From Caenicola sp034331105 (GTDB lineage Bacteria; Synergistota; Synergistia; Synergistales; Synergistaceae): a stretch of 12,925 bases of DNA. The first letter of the stretch is position 1. Each line of letters opens with the position of its first letter. The notes under the pieces were generated by a model, which ran no database searches, was not told the origin of the DNA, and worked only from the letters and a program-made list of their open reading frames with translations. Where the stretch lies: contig JAXQGB010000004.1 of the NCBI GenBank assembly GCA_034331105.1, positions 1-12,925 of the forward strand, read 5' to 3'. Of the stretch, positions 12,799 to 12,925 are shown in pieces. Position numbers and translations under genes: made by a program.

Positions 12799-12925
12799 TA
12801 AAGACACCCCTTGAATAACGTTTGTGAAGCTGCGGCAAAAGCATGCCGCGTTAAGCAATGGTGAAGACCTGCAAGATACCGTCTCAGCTGTCAAGTATAA
12901 AAGTAAACTTTGTTTCTTGTCTTCC
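12799..12925 (-). other. glmM leader region at the window edge
   Basis: I see no gene in these 127 bases. GCGGCA (12832-12837) and TGCCGC (12844-12849) form a 6-bp hairpin with a 6-base loop and no T-run. The AGGGGTG ribosome binding site of glmM lies at the inner end. Whether an upstream gene (for example cdaA and ybbR, which often precede glmM) lies beyond the edge cannot be told. Confidence 0.4.
12894..12923 (-). promoter_or_regulatory. Weak candidate promoter for glmM-galU
   Basis: On the minus strand AAGACA (12918-12923, 4 of 6) and TATACT (12894-12899, 5 of 6) are separated by 18 bases. This would give a leader of roughly 88 bases containing the GCGGCA/TGCCGC hairpin. The match is modest and sits at the very end of the window. 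Confidence 0.25.

Noticed and set aside
12799..12894. 32-residue N-terminal extension of GlmM
   Set aside because: The extension fits no GlmM, and TTG 12798 has a suitable AGGGGTG upstream.
12866..12894. TTGACA at 12889-12894 (minus strand) as a glmM promoter
   Set aside because: No acceptable -10 box lies 16-18 bases downstream. TATCTT is only 10 bases away.

Overview
The window carries conserved bacterial housekeeping genes at roughly mid-range GC. Every protein-coding gene is on the minus strand except a divergent two-gene unit in the middle. No rRNA, transposase, phage gene or CRISPR array is visible. The order glmU-prs-rplY(ctc)-pth-mfd-mazG matches the glmU/gcaD-prs-ctc-pth-mfd-mazG block of Bacillus subtilis, without the sporulation genes spoVG and spoVT. 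This points to a lineage that keeps the Firmicutes-like order. Synergistota is my best guess from the overall flavour of the genes, but it is inference and not proven by the sequence.

Layout. Positions 1-828 are non-coding. They form a mosaic of short inverted-repeat elements (at least five related copies in both orientations) and degenerate tandem arrays with an 11-base period. One array runs into the 3' end of mazG and encodes its last residues. Positions 829-8757 (minus) hold the block tRNA-Gln(TTG)-glmU-prs-rplY-pth-mfd-mazG. A good sigma70-type promoter sits just upstream of the tRNA, and a canonical intrinsic terminator overlaps the pth stop codon and precedes mfd.

Positions 8758-8927 are an AT-rich divergent control region with a near-perfect PerR-type operator. 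Positions 8928-10489 (plus) carry a PerR-like Fur-family regulator and an exported protein of unknown function that overlaps it by 28 bases. A shared 10-bp terminator hairpin (10521-10544) closes this unit and also the opposing galU. Positions 10546-12798 (minus) are glmM followed directly by galU. The remaining bases to 12925 are the glmM leader.

Functionally, GlmM and GlmU catalyse consecutive steps to UDP-GlcNAc for the cell wall, and GalU makes UDP-glucose. Prs makes PRPP. RplY and Pth serve translation, Mfd couples transcription to repair, and MazG cleans nucleotide pools. PerR and the exported protein form the one accessory-looking unit. I see no convincing novel multi-gene system. The most interesting items are the 11-base repeats invading mazG, the PerR box between divergent promoters, the pth/mfd terminator, the tRNA-led glmU transcript, and the unknown exported protein with no ordinary start codon.
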